The notes under the pieces were generated by a model, which worked only from the letters and a program-made list of their open reading frames with translations, was not told where the DNA came from and made no database searches. A DNA stretch of 64,000 bases from Cytophagales bacterium (GTDB lineage Bacteria; Bacteroidota; Bacteroidia; Cytophagales; Cyclobacteriaceae): contig JAWPMT010000001.1 of NCBI GenBank assembly GCA_033344775.1, forward strand, positions 744,001-808,000. The letters run 5' to 3'. The position numbers and the translations under genes are program-made. Within the stretch, counting starts at the first letter, position 1, and each line of letters starts with the position of its first letter. This document shows positions 46,216 through 55,937 of the stretch, one piece after another.

Positions 46216-46574
46216 CTCCGTTTCAATAATTTATCAAAAGCCCTCGCAAGGTCATTGGCATTAACAGGTTTGTACAGGAAGCCTCTTGCTCCTTTATCCA
46301 GGGCCGTAAGGCCTGTCAGTTTATCGGAAAGTGCGGTAATGATCATCACTTTCGCTTCCGGGTGGATCTCCATAATATTTTCCAAACAAGTGATCCCGTC
46401 CATCTCTGGCATGGTGATATCCAGCGTAATCACGTCTGGTTTTTCACGCTCTACCAATTCAATGGCTTCTGCTCCATTGGCTGCCATCCCGATGATCTCC
46501 AGATCATATTCAGCCAAATTTTTTTCGATGGTTCGCCTCATTACTGAGGAATCATCAACGATCAATAACCTCAT
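46212..46574 (-). CDS. cheY: CheY-like response regulator
   Basis: 120 aa single receiver: DD at 7-8, phosphorylated Asp in TLDITMPEMDG, Thr/Ser in IITALS, Lys in FLYKPVNA. Starts on the ATGA overlap with the NIT-kinase stop and is therefore the cognate phospho-acceptor of that kinase. Confidence 0.9.
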   Translation of the reverse strand: MRLLIVDDSSVMRRTIEKNLAEYDLEIIGMAANGAEAIELVEREKPDVITLDITMPEMDGITCLENIMEIHPEAKVMIITALSDKLTGLTALDKGARGFLYKPVNANDLARAFDKLLKRR

Positions 46575-49186
46575 GATGTAATTTCAGCTTCTTCTTCACT
46601 ATCCTGAAAGACCGGCGGCAGTTTGATCTGCATGTCGAAATAACCATCTCCGGTAACAGAGAAACTTCCATGATTTTCGTCGACAATCGTTTTGATCAAA
46701 TTCATTCCCTGTCCTCTTCCACTGTTCTGATCTGCTTTTTCTGACGTAGAAAAACCATTTTCAAAGATCAGCTCTTCCGTTTCCTGTTTTGAAAGCTTTT
46801 TCGACTGAAACTCAGTCACCAGGTTCCGATCAATTGCTTTCTTACGGATCTTTTCATGATTGAGGCCTTCGCCATCATCGTAATAATGGATCAGGTATTC
46901 CCCACTTGATGGCTCCTGGTCCAACTCAATCGTGATGTGCCCTTTCTTGGTCTTACCTTTCTCTTTACGCACCGAACCTTCTTCAATACCGTGGACTATG
47001 GTATTCCTTATCAGCTGGATCATGATGTCCTTGAACGGATTGATGTACTCTTCAGGAATTACAACGTTCGTATCATTCAAGAATTTGAAGCCCATGGTCT
47101 TTTTCAATTCCTTACTGATGTTCTCCACTCCTTTTTCCAAAGTATTGATCACCATGATATTGGAAACGACCTGTCCTTCTGAAGGTAGTTTGCGATAGAT
47201 ATTGGCTACTTTCCGAAGCATCTCACTCATATCGACCATCATGCGATCAGCCTCATCGATTTCATATAAGATGCTAAGAAAATCTTTACCACGCACATTC
47301 CGTTCCTTCAATTTTCCGATGGAATCTTCAATGGAATGGAATTTAGCAGACATCAGTTCCAACCCAATAACAGAAGCATTACCCTTGAGGTTATGAATGG
47401 TCTCAAATGTGTAATCAAGCAGATCACGATAGTTTTCGCCATCGTTTTTCTCATACCGCTCTGAGATCATATTCAAAGTCTTCTTCGAATTGAACAGGAA
47501 GCCACGCATGACCGATGGATCGATCTTCAGAATACTCAATACCTGCTCGGTTTCTTGCTTCTTCTTGGCCTCTGCTTCTTCCAGGTGTTGCTGCAATAAG
47601 ATGGATTTGGTTTCATCAGAAACGGTCACCATGATGTTTTTAATCACTCCCTTGCGCTCAATCCTGGTAAAGGATACCCTGATGTATTTGGTACTGACCA
47701 CACCTTCTTTATCGGTGAAGATCTTGACGCGTTCCACAGGATTCAACTGGTTCACGACCTCCTCATCCATGTCTGGATTGAACAAGTGTCGCATGAACAT
47801 TTCCAGTGCTTCGAGCTCACGAGGTATGATCAAAGGCCGCATGAAGCTTGAAAAGTTCTCTCCTGCAATCTTATTGGTGTCGAAAATGGATTCCATCGCT
47901 TTGGAATACAAACGACTGATCTTGAATTGCTTATCAAGCAAGAAAATTCCTTGCTGTACATTTTCAAATACAACCTGGGATTGCTTGTAAATATTCTCGT
48001 AGAGATAACGGGCTTTGTCTCGTTCCTTTTTCAGCGCAATGTGAGATTTACGAATCTCTTCAACCATCGAGTTGAACGTACGTGCGTATTGTCCAATCTC
48101 ATCTTTGGTATCAATCTTGACTTTTTTGGTGAAATCGCCTGCAGAGATCTTACGCGTAAAACGCTCAAGGAGACTTACATTATCCAGCAGATTCGATACT
48201 ACAGTGGTCATCAACCAGAAGGCAATCACACCAATCGCAACATCAACGATTAGGAAGGTCCAAAAAGTCTTGAAGACATCATCCGCTATGGCATTGGTCG
48301 TACTGTAGATGGTATCAGACATGTAATCCTCTACTTTCTTCAAGGCATTGATCTTAGTGGTACTGACTTCATACCAATAGGAAGGATCGGTATTAAGGTC
48401 CTGATTTGAAAACAGCACTTGTCTCAATCGGGCTACTTCATCAATGTGAGGCCCTTGCACCACAATGGCGTGTTGCTCTTTGGATTCGAGGCTAGCGATC
48501 GTCAGAAACGCGTCCAAATATGAATTTTGCTGTGATACCAACGTCGTGAAACGATTGTACATTTCAAAATCCATGACCTTGTGCGAAAATGCCTGCGTAC
48601 CTACGGCTCTTTCTATACTGGCATACTCCTTCGACTTCAGGTAGTTGATCATCGCATGGACTTGTTGCGCAATTTCTTTGTCCCTCGTCTCATTGATCAA
48701 ATCACTCACTGTATTCAAGGCCGTCGTATTGATCACTGAGAAGTACTCAATAGACTGATCTGAACTCACTTTCAGGTTATCAACCTGATCACGAATCTCA
48801 TTGATGCGATCGAAGTGACTTCTCAATCGTTCCAGATCATCTCCATGAATATTGAGCAGGTCTTTGAATTCAGGTTTGATAAGTTCGCTATAAAATTGCT
48901 GGATCGTGCTGTCTGTTTTGTGGCGTTGCTCACTGAGGACCGCCGCAAAATCTCCTCCTTCATTAGCAATATATCCGGAAGAGATACTTCGTTCTCGTTG
49001 CAATTCATGTACAACATGGTTGACCTCAACACCCAAAAGAATGGCACGGTTGAGTCTCACTGCATCGTTATAATCGAGATAACTGTGTCGAATCTGTAAA
49101 TAATCGAAACAGATAATCGTAATGATCAGTGGTACGATGACCACTGCAAATTTCTTACGAATTGATAAATTATATAGGTAGCGCAT
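46571..49186 (-). CDS. Membrane NIT-HAMP-PAS-Hpt kinase with CheA-type ATPase, no CheW domain
   Basis: 871 aa. Helix 1 (~15-33), periplasmic NIT-like sensor (HELQRERSISSGYI) to ~308, helix 2 (WTFLIVDVAIGVIAFWL), HAMP (~335-390), PAS (~405-530), Hpt TIHNLKGNA with His598, then a CheA-type ATPase (~690-860: IQLIRNTIVHG, DDGEGLN, GFSTSEKA, SGRGQGMNL). It lacks the P5/CheW domain that couples CheA to receptor arrays, so it should sense directly through its own membrane part. Overlaps the cheY gene (ATGA). Confidence 0.88.
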   Translation of the reverse strand: MRYLYNLSIRKKFAVVIVPLIITIICFDYLQIRHSYLDYNDAVRLNRAILLGVEVNHVVHELQRERSISSGYIANEGGDFAAVLSEQRHKTDSTIQQFYSELIKPEFKDLLNIHGDDLERLRSHFDRINEIRDQVDNLKVSSDQSIEYFSVINTTALNTVSDLINETRDKEIAQQVHAMINYLKSKEYASIERAVGTQAFSHKVMDFEMYNRFTTLVSQQNSYLDAFLTIASLESKEQHAIVVQGPHIDEVARLRQVLFSNQDLNTDPSYWYEVSTTKINALKKVEDYMSDTIYSTTNAIADDVFKTFWTFLIVDVAIGVIAFWLMTTVVSNLLDNVSLLERFTRKISAGDFTKKVKIDTKDEIGQYARTFNSMVEEIRKSHIALKKERDKARYLYENIYKQSQVVFENVQQGIFLLDKQFKISRLYSKAMESIFDTNKIAGENFSSFMRPLIIPRELEALEMFMRHLFNPDMDEEVVNQLNPVERVKIFTDKEGVVSTKYIRVSFTRIERKGVIKNIMVTVSDETKSILLQQHLEEAEAKKKQETEQVLSILKIDPSVMRGFLFNSKKTLNMISERYEKNDGENYRDLLDYTFETIHNLKGNASVIGLELMSAKFHSIEDSIGKLKERNVRGKDFLSILYEIDEADRMMVDMSEMLRKVANIYRKLPSEGQVVSNIMVINTLEKGVENISKELKKTMGFKFLNDTNVVIPEEYINPFKDIMIQLIRNTIVHGIEEGSVRKEKGKTKKGHITIELDQEPSSGEYLIHYYDDGEGLNHEKIRKKAIDRNLVTEFQSKKLSKQETEELIFENGFSTSEKADQNSGRGQGMNLIKTIVDENHGSFSVTGDGYFDMQIKLPPVFQDSEEEAEITS

Positions 49187-49228
49187 GAACAGGTAAAAAT
49201 GTTCCTTTAATGCCCGGAATGCAAATTC

Positions 49229-49588
49229 CTAGAGCACTCTATCAACTACAGCCAACAAATCTTCTGAAGTGAAAGGCTTAACAATGTAGTCTTCCGCACC
49301 AAGTTCCTTTCCTTTATTGACTACCGTTTGCTGCCCAACGGCGGAGACCATGACCACTTTGGATTCCAGGCCTTCTTCCTTAAGCACCTTCAATATTTCA
49401 AAACCCATCATATCCGGCAAAATATTGTCGAGTGTGATTAGGTCTGGTTGCAATTCCATTGCCAGGTCGATCGCTGTTTCTCCGTTGGCTGCTTCTCCAA
49501 CGATTTCAAAGCCTTTTTCTTCTAAGGCAGTTTTGATTAACGATCTCATGTAGATTGAGTCATCTACGATTAATACTTTTTTTGCCAT
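49229..49588 (-). CDS. cheY: CheY-like response regulator
   Basis: 119 aa: acidic pair DD at 10-11, Asp phospho-site LDNILPD, Ser in MVSAVGQ, Lys in YIVKPFTS. Lies 57 bases after the CheC-like gene and 42 before the NIT kinase. It may be fed by either kinase; the phosphatase just upstream is a likely partner. Confidence 0.88.
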   Translation of the reverse strand: MAKKVLIVDDSIYMRSLIKTALEEKGFEIVGEAANGETAIDLAMELQPDLITLDNILPDMMGFEILKVLKEEGLESKVVMVSAVGQQTVVNKGKELGAEDYIVKPFTSEDLLAVVDRVL

Positions 49589-49645
49589 GGCGATTTATTC
49601 CTTCGTCTTAGTCTGATTAGTAGTGTGTCTTTACAAAAATAGAAT

Positions 49646-50245
49646 TCAAAGTTTCTGCTTGATTCGATCAACCAGATCATTTTGGAAAATCCAGATAAAA
49701 TCCGGAGAAATGTTCAATTCAGCACCGTGAAACAAGGCTTTGAAATGAACCATAGAATCAAACTCAGTAGCTTCATTGGCTAAATACTGGTTTACTTCAT
49801 CCGCTTTCATGATCTGCAATGAAGGGACATGTCCAAAAATATCAACACCGAGGAAATTCGCAAATTCAGTAATGACTGCTGCTGCCACCATGTTGTCAAT
49901 TTCCGTCAGGAATCCTGTTTTCATCATCTGATTCTGCGCACTGTCAGATTCTAACACCACCGGAGGGAGGCAAGCTGCACATACTCTGGCCACATCCTCT
50001 TCCGAAAAGATCAAATGACTTGTACCCCTTAGATCACCTATTAATTCGGTCTTGATGACCTGTACGGCTTGATCTGATTCATAGTCAATCACTGGGCTGT
50101 CGCCCACCTTTTCACCATAGGATACTTTCTTCAGCGTGATAGGGCTTTGCAGAATCATTTCCATCGAGGCCTTCGCCATGGATAGTCCATCAAAAATTAA
50201 TTTGGTGGCAACTTCCATTTCATCTGCTTCAAAACTTTTTAGCAT
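49646..50245 (-). CDS. CheC-like protein
   Basis: 199 aa. A single CheC motif TEIDNMVAAAVITEFANFLG with Glu-x2-Asn and Pro 23 residues after the Asn. Similar in length and layout to the protein at 41500, so the two are paralogues. Likely CheY~P phosphatase or adaptor. The 202-base gap before it (50246-50447) contains its promoter, a small TCCGG-ATTC-CCGGA hairpin (50268-50281), and no gene. Confidence 0.75.
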   Translation of the reverse strand: MLKSFEADEMEVATKLIFDGLSMAKASMEMILQSPITLKKVSYGEKVGDSPVIDYESDQAVQVIKTELIGDLRGTSHLIFSEEDVARVCAACLPPVVLESDSAQNQMMKTGFLTEIDNMVAAAVITEFANFLGVDIFGHVPSLQIMKADEVNQYLANEATEFDSMVHFKALFHGAELNISPDFIWIFQNDLVDRIKQKL

Positions 50246-50447
50246 TTCTTAGATTTTCAGGTTAGTCCGGATTCCCGGAAGCAAGGTTCTTAACATTTTA
50301 TTAGCTGGATAATTTTATTGTGAGATAAGCAATTTCTTCTAATTTATATTAATCATTCAATTCTTCTACCTGATTTGGGATTTTGGTGATCTGAATGACC
50401 ATTTTTAATGTATCACCTGGTCAATCACCTCTCTCAATCGGGCCTAT

Positions 50448-50804
50448 CTATGCTTTTAATTCACCAATGGCATTCCCCAGATCTTCTTCCGTGATCGGCT
50501 TGGTCAGGTACTTATCCACATTAAGCTCCCTTGCTTCTTCTATCATCGAAGGCTTGGCCATGGAAGTGATCATAATTACTTTCATGTGCGGGTAATGCTT
50601 TTTCACGACTTTGAGAACATCCAATCCAGTCATATCTGGCAATACCATATCCAGCGTCAGAATCTTTGGTTCTAATTGTTCGATCATTTCCAAAGCTTCC
50701 TCTCCATTTGAAGCCAATCCACATACCTCCAGTCCCATGCCTACCACAACCCTCTGGATGGTGGACCGAATAAAAGAAGAATCATCTACAATCAACACAC
50801 TCAT
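50448..50804 (-). CDS. cheY: CheY response regulator
   Basis: 118 aa receiver: DD at 7-8, LDMVLPDMTG with the phospho-Asp, MITSMA, YLTKPITEE. Its ATG overlaps the cheR stop. As the last gene of the CheA-CheR block it is the most likely CheA target. Confidence 0.9.
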   Translation of the reverse strand: MSVLIVDDSSFIRSTIQRVVVGMGLEVCGLASNGEEALEMIEQLEPKILTLDMVLPDMTGLDVLKVVKKHYPHMKVIMITSMAKPSMIEEARELNVDKYLTKPITEEDLGNAIGELKA

Positions 50805-51616
50805 GGCGACAAGGGTTTTTGGTAGACTCTGGTTTGCAAGTCTTTTACTTTGAAAAGGGTCTTTCCATAGTCCGGCATAATATCATAATAACCAATAATA
50901 AGATACCCTCCCGGCTTCAATGCCTGATAAAGCAGATTCAGCACTTTGGTTTTGAGCTTGTCATCAAAGTAGATCATGACATTGCGACAAAAAATGATCT
51001 CAAATCGCTCATGCATCGGGTCGGTCACGAGGTTATGCCTTTCGAATCGTACATTCTCCTTGTAGCGAGGCTTGATGGTTGCATGGCTTTTTTCGAATTG
51101 AAAATAGTCCTGCATCCGGCTGTATGGGAAATATTTGATCAGTGGTGTAAGGTATTGGTTCATCAATTGTCGGGGGTATTCCCCTTTCCTTGCTTTGACC
51201 AATGCCCTGGAACTCAAGTCCGTCGCCAGCACATTTGTTCGATGCAGCAATCCTTTTTCTTCGAGCACGATGGACATGGTGTACACTTCTTCCCCTGTCG
51301 AGCATCCTGCATGCCATACATTGAGGCCACCTGTCGCCCGGTACTGATCCAGGATATCATCCCTCAATTTGACCCAAACTGCCGGATTTCGAAAGAGTTC
51401 GGTCAGGTTGACCAGCAGGTCATCGATTGCGTTGGCGAAGAAGGCTTGATCTTTCAACACCCTGCTCCACAATTCGATCAGTGATTCCATGTGATGCTTG
51501 GACATCAAACGAACGATCCCTCGCTTCAACGAACCCTTTTCATAATTCGTGAAATCCAGGCCATATCGATTTTTGATGGCCACCATCAACGCATTTAGCT
51601 CTTCTTCGCTGATCAT
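50801..51616 (-). CDS. cheR: CheR chemoreceptor methyltransferase
   Basis: 271 aa. N-terminal helical CheR domain, then SAM-binding GCSTGEEVYTMS and CRNVMIYFD. Transfers methyl groups from SAM to receptor glutamates, opposing CheB. The receptor at 55934 ends without a NWETF-type CheR tether. Confidence 0.95.
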   Translation of the reverse strand: MISEEELNALMVAIKNRYGLDFTNYEKGSLKRGIVRLMSKHHMESLIELWSRVLKDQAFFANAIDDLLVNLTELFRNPAVWVKLRDDILDQYRATGGLNVWHAGCSTGEEVYTMSIVLEEKGLLHRTNVLATDLSSRALVKARKGEYPRQLMNQYLTPLIKYFPYSRMQDYFQFEKSHATIKPRYKENVRFERHNLVTDPMHERFEIIFCRNVMIYFDDKLKTKVLNLLYQALKPGGYLIIGYYDIMPDYGKTLFKVKDLQTRVYQKPLSP

Positions 51617-51632
51617 TTATGCTTTATAGCCC

Positions 51633-53351
51633 TCACTGATTGATGCTTGATTTAAATAAAATTTCAGTCATTGCCGCAATATCAATTACCGGACATACCT
51701 GACCATTTCCAAGAATGGTCGTACCACTCAACAATTTGGTTTTGTCCAGTGGTTTTGCCAAAGGTTTTTCGATGATCTCCTTCTGATAAAGTAACCGGTC
51801 TACAACGATTCCTGTCAGTTTTCCTGCAAAAGAAACCACGATCATGTCAAACTGCTGATCATCAGCAGTTTCCTTAAAGGAATGATGAAGCACCCCTCCA
51901 TCCGTCACATCACTAAGCTTTGTCAAGCCTATCAGGTCTTTCAAAAACAAGATAGGAATGGTCTCTTCCTGATACTTGGTCATCAATGTATTACCCAGCT
52001 TATGAATATCCCCTTTCTTCAGCGAAAGCACCGCTTCCGTGTAGGATAAGGCAATGGCATACGTCTGTTCCGACAACTCAAACAATAGTGCGCCTTTCAA
52101 GGCTAATGAGGACGGGAGCAATAACTTTATGGTAGTCCCCTTGTTGATCTCGGTATCAATGATCACCTGGCCACCTACGGATTCTACCGCTTTCTTCACC
52201 ACGTCCATTCCGACACCTCTTCCTGAGATCTCTGTTACTTTGGCAGCATTGGAAAAACCAGGCTGAAAGATTTGCCGAATTACATCATCCTCTGAAAGCG
52301 CATTTGCTGTTTGCTCGTTCATCAGTTTCTTTTCAACAAGCTTCTTCCGTATGGCAGCTTCATCGATCCCTTGTCCATCATCAATGATGGTAATTTGAAC
52401 GTAATCCTTTTCGTAACTCGCATCCAGGGTGATGGTTCCTGTCTTTGGTTTTCCCAGCTCCTTTCGCTGCTTGGGCATTTCCACCCCATGGCTCACCGCA
52501 TTTCGTACCAGATGAATGAGCGAATCTCCCATGGCCTTTAGTACATTCCGGTCAATCTCGATGTGCGTACCCTTCAATTCCAACGACACGTCTTTGCCTT
52601 CTATTACGGCGGCATCCCTAACAATCCGGTGAAATTTATTAAACAAGAATCCCATCTGCACCATCCGTGCATTCATGACCGCATACTGCAAATTGGATGA
52701 GATGCGTTGCAAGCCTTCGAACTGCGAGCGCCGGTCCAGCGACCGGTTTTCAGCTATCAATCGATCTTTCTCAATGATGAGCTGTCCTACAAGTGTCATC
52801 AATTCATCCATTTTCCGCACAGGAATCTGGATGACATCTGCGAATGTGATCTCATCAGTATCAGCCTCTTCTACCGCTTCCTCTTCCTGCACAACCGGAG
52901 TGGTAGGCTCAGGAGCCGTTTCAGGCTCAACTTCGGGTGTTTCTTCTGCCTCGGGCGCCTGGTCTTCTTTTCGGTTCTTGAGCAGCACTTCGAGTTTCGT
53001 CCGAATACCGAGATAGCTGACCTTTCCACCGGTTTCCAGGGCTTTGATCAATTCTCCAAGTTTGTCCGCTGCACGGAACAAGCTGGCGAACAGGTCACTG
53101 TCCAGTTCGATCCGATTCTCTTTGATCTCTCCCATCAGATCTTCCATGACATGGGTCAGGTTAGCAATGGCTTCATAACCCATGCCCATTGCATTGCCTT
53201 TGAGGGTATGCACGATCCTGAAAATCGAGTTGACGGCCTGTTTATCCGAATGCTTCTTTTCGAGAACAATGAAGTGTTTGTTGAGTTCTTCAAAATTCTG
53301 AAGGGCATCTGCCAGAAACAGGGCTTTATATTCTTCTTCTTTTGATTTCAA
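51633..53351 (-). CDS. cheA: CheA chemotaxis histidine kinase
   Basis: 572 aa. P1 Hpt with IVHTLKGNA and His48; a Glu/Pro/Thr-rich linker (~128-165) replaces the P2 CheY-binding domain; P3 dimerisation (~175-240); P4 ATPase with LVRNAVSHGVE, DDGQGID, GFSNA, GRGVGMD; P5 CheW-like (~430-572). Missing P2 is a common short form. It feeds CheY and CheB. Confidence 0.95.
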   Translation of the reverse strand: MKSKEEEYKALFLADALQNFEELNKHFIVLEKKHSDKQAVNSIFRIVHTLKGNAMGMGYEAIANLTHVMEDLMGEIKENRIELDSDLFASLFRAADKLGELIKALETGGKVSYLGIRTKLEVLLKNRKEDQAPEAEETPEVEPETAPEPTTPVVQEEEAVEEADTDEITFADVIQIPVRKMDELMTLVGQLIIEKDRLIAENRSLDRRSQFEGLQRISSNLQYAVMNARMVQMGFLFNKFHRIVRDAAVIEGKDVSLELKGTHIEIDRNVLKAMGDSLIHLVRNAVSHGVEMPKQRKELGKPKTGTITLDASYEKDYVQITIIDDGQGIDEAAIRKKLVEKKLMNEQTANALSEDDVIRQIFQPGFSNAAKVTEISGRGVGMDVVKKAVESVGGQVIIDTEINKGTTIKLLLPSSLALKGALLFELSEQTYAIALSYTEAVLSLKKGDIHKLGNTLMTKYQEETIPILFLKDLIGLTKLSDVTDGGVLHHSFKETADDQQFDMIVVSFAGKLTGIVVDRLLYQKEIIEKPLAKPLDKTKLLSGTTILGNGQVCPVIDIAAMTEILFKSSINQ

Positions 53352-53357
53352 TTGCCT

Positions 53358-54395
53358 CTAGGTTACACTTATAAGATATGTTCCAATTTCTTTGATATCT
53401 AGCACCTGATCTACCTTCCCCGCTTCTATGGCTGCCTTAGGCATACCAAAGATCACCGATGAGGCTTCGTCCTGTGCCACCGTTAATCCCCCTGATTCGC
53501 CAATGGCCTTCATGCCTTTGGCGCCATCTTTACCCATGCCCGTCAAGAGAACACCCAGGCTTGCATCTTTGTATACAGCAGCTGCTGACAACATGATCGC
53601 ATTGATCGAGGGATTATTATACTCTTTGAATGTCTTCTCACTGGCGACTAATTGCACCTTACCACTCTTGCCCCGACGCTTAAGTTCCAGGTTAGCATCT
53701 CCGGGGCAAATGATCACATTGCCTTTACGAGGCTCCATGCCTGGTGTTCCCAGCATTACATTCAATGGGGTGCGTGAATTGATACGTCGAACAAACGGGT
53801 CGATAAAGTTTGGCGGCATGTGCTGACAGATTACGATAGGTACATCTATCTCATCTTGCAAACTGATAATGATCTGTTCCACTGCAGAAGGACCACCTGT
53901 AGATGCTCCAATGATCAATATCTCAAATCGATCCGATGATTTCTTTTTCTTCTTCGGAGCCGTATTTTGGACCTGCTGATTGTTCTTGACAATTTGTGGC
54001 CTGGCTTTATTAATGCCTTTTAAACGACTTATAAGCTCTTGATCCATTGTCCGGATCTTGGAACCTCCCCTGACCGGTTTGTTCATGTAATCAACTGCAC
54101 CAAGTCGAAGCGCATCAAATATGGGCTCCAAATTAGTGTTGCCAACAGAACTAAGGATCATAATTGGCGTTGGACATTGCTCCATGATGTGCTTGATGGC
54201 ATAGAGGCCATTATACTCACCCATTTCCATGTCCATGACAATCACATCGGGTCGATGCTTCTTGGTCATCTTAACGGCCTCCAGGCCGTCTTTGGCAGTA
54301 CCGATCACGTCCAAACCCGGATCAGAAGACAATACATCTGAAAGTAACAACCTCATGAAGGCTGAATCATCCACAATTAAGGTCTGTAGCTTCAT
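53358..54395 (-). CDS. cheB: CheB methylesterase/receiver
   Basis: 345 aa from ATG 54395; a start 12 bases upstream would overlap the cheW gene by eight bases and add only MHDR. Receiver with MDMEMGEYNG, linker rich in Lys, and esterase domain with GASTGGPSA (Ser), CQHMPPNF (His) and TGMGKDGAKG (Asp). Demethylates/deamidates receptors when phosphorylated by CheA. Confidence 0.95.
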   Translation of the reverse strand: MKLQTLIVDDSAFMRLLLSDVLSSDPGLDVIGTAKDGLEAVKMTKKHRPDVIVMDMEMGEYNGLYAIKHIMEQCPTPIMILSSVGNTNLEPIFDALRLGAVDYMNKPVRGGSKIRTMDQELISRLKGINKARPQIVKNNQQVQNTAPKKKKKSSDRFEILIIGASTGGPSAVEQIIISLQDEIDVPIVICQHMPPNFIDPFVRRINSRTPLNVMLGTPGMEPRKGNVIICPGDANLELKRRGKSGKVQLVASEKTFKEYNNPSINAIMLSAAAVYKDASLGVLLTGMGKDGAKGMKAIGESGGLTVAQDEASSVIFGMPKAAIEAGKVDQVLDIKEIGTYLISVT

Positions 54396-54399
54396 TCGG

Positions 54400-55185
54400 T
54401 CATGCACTGTTCTTGGCTGGAAGGACCCGGACCTTGTTCCCTTCTATCAATTCTTCTATGTCCAGCATAAAGATCATTCCTTGTTCTGTTCTCACCAGTC
54501 CCTTGATGTACGTATCATCTCTGGTGAAATCTGCCAGAATTCCCGAAGAACTCTCCATGGCCGCACCTGGCACAATGACTGTATCCGGAACATCGGACAA
54601 TAAAACACCTAGCTTGTTAGAACCATGCTCAACCACCAGGGTGTATTCACGTGAATTGGTGGATTCCGATCCTGAGAAAAATTTATGTGCCAAATCGATG
54701 GTTACGATCACAAATCCTCTGATGTTCACCAGGCCCGGAACGAAATCAGGCACATGAGGCAAAGAAGAAATCGCAGGTGTTTTCACGACTTCTCGAGACT
54801 TTCCGATCTCAACAGCGTACCGCTGTTCATTGAACTTAAAGACGATCAGTTGAAGTCGTTGATCTTTTCTTGCTTCTATTTCCTCATCATACCGCTGTTG
54901 TAACGCTTGTCTTCGGGCATGTTCTTCCTGACTGATCTCCGTCGAAATCAAAGGTTTTTTAATGGAAGCGGCTGTTACCTCCACCTGTTTCTTAGGTTTC
55001 GTTGCTGACTTAGTGGCCGGTTTTGCCATTGCGGCAGGTTTGGCTTTTTTAGTAGCTGTCGTCTGTTTCTTGCTCGTCGCTTTTTTAGCCGCAGCGGATT
55101 TCTTTTTCACCTCCTTCTTAGGCTTGCCTTCCGCCTGTTGCTCAGGTAAGACTTTCTTTTTACGCAAATTGTTCCCTAAAGCCAT
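54400..55185 (-). CDS. cheW: CheW with lysine/alanine-rich N-terminal tail
   Basis: 261 aa. CheW domain ~110-255 (LIVFKFNEQRYAVEIGKS, LVNIRGFVIVTIDL). In front lies a ~75-residue histone-H1-like tail of Lys, Ala, Thr and Pro (KKSAAAKKATSKKQ, then KPATKSATKPKK). Its ATG shares one base with the parA stop (TGATG), so it is translated right behind the ATPase. Basic disordered tails are how ParB-type and receptor partners stimulate ParA ATPases, so I infer it ties the array to ParA. Confidence 0.85.
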   Translation of the reverse strand: MALGNNLRKKKVLPEQQAEGKPKKEVKKKSAAAKKATSKKQTTATKKAKPAAMAKPATKSATKPKKQVEVTAASIKKPLISTEISQEEHARRQALQQRYDEEIEARKDQRLQLIVFKFNEQRYAVEIGKSREVVKTPAISSLPHVPDFVPGLVNIRGFVIVTIDLAHKFFSGSESTNSREYTLVVEHGSNKLGVLLSDVPDTVIVPGAAMESSSGILADFTRDDTYIKGLVRTEQGMIFMLDIEELIEGNKVRVLPAKNSA

Positions 55186-55937
55186 CAGGTCGTCGGATAT
55201 AATTTGATAAATGCTTTCGCAAAACTTTTATAATCATTCGCACTGTTACTCTGTGGTGCGTAATTCACCACACTTTGTCCGAAAGATGGTGCCTCAGAGG
55301 CTTTCACATTCGACCGGATCATGGTTTCAAAAACCCGAAATTCGAAATGCTCCTGGATGTGGTCATGCACTTCCTGCGTGAGTTTCCTGCGTCTGTCCAC
55401 CATCACTGGGAGGATTCCTGCTACCTCCAGGTCACTATTGACGGAAGATCGTATTTTCTCAATCGTGTCGGAAACCAGGTCTAATCCCTGGAGACTCAAC
55501 ACCTCCATTTGCATGGGAATGACAATTAATTGACTGGCCGTCAAGGCATTTACCGTAAGTACCGAAAGCGAAGGAGGGCAATCGATCAGAATGTAGTCGT
55601 AAGATATCTCTAGGTCCTTGAGTATATTTTTCAGGAAATACTCCCGATCACTGGCATCAGCAAGTGACAATTCCGTATCTGCTAATCCAATATCACAAGG
55701 TGCTACAGATAATCGCTCTGTTTCATGTAAGATGGACGATAAGTCCGTCTTTCCCTCAAAAACATCGGATAATGATTGCTCAAAATCAACGATACCCAAC
55801 GAATAAGACAAACTACCCTGCGGGTCTAAATCAATCAGAAGGACGCGTTTTTTGCGTGCCGCCAACGCCGCTCCCAAATTAATGGTCGTGGTAGTCTTTC
55901 CGGTCCCTCCTTTTTGATTGATTACACCTATGATCAT
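55185..55937 (-). CDS. ParA/MinD-family ATPase in the chemotaxis operon
   Basis: 250 aa. Deviant Walker [14 protein letters not shown] (residues ~9-16), A' motif [11 protein letters not shown], Walker B-like [11 protein letters not shown]. No N-terminal HTH. It is between receptor and CheW genes with overlapping starts and stops (ATGA/TGATG). Like ParC of Vibrio or PpfA of Rhodobacter, it probably positions or partitions chemosensory arrays. Confidence 0.92.
   Translation of the reverse strand: MIIGVINQKGGTGKTTTTINLGAALAARKKRVLLIDLDPQGSLSYSLGIVDFEQSLSDVFEGKTDLSSILHETERLSVAPCDIGLADTELSLADASDREYFLKNILKDLEISYDYILIDCPPSLSVLTVNALTASQLIVIPMQMEVLSLQGLDLVSDTIEKIRSSVNSDLEVAGILPVMVDRRRKLTQEVHDHIQEHFEFRVFETMIRSNVKASEAPSFGQSVVNYAPQSNSANDYKSFAKAFIKLYPTT

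Noticed and set aside
54962-55207. Alanine/valine-rich ORF opposite the CheW tail
   Set aside because: It is the antisense of the Lys/Ala codon repeats; composition explains it.
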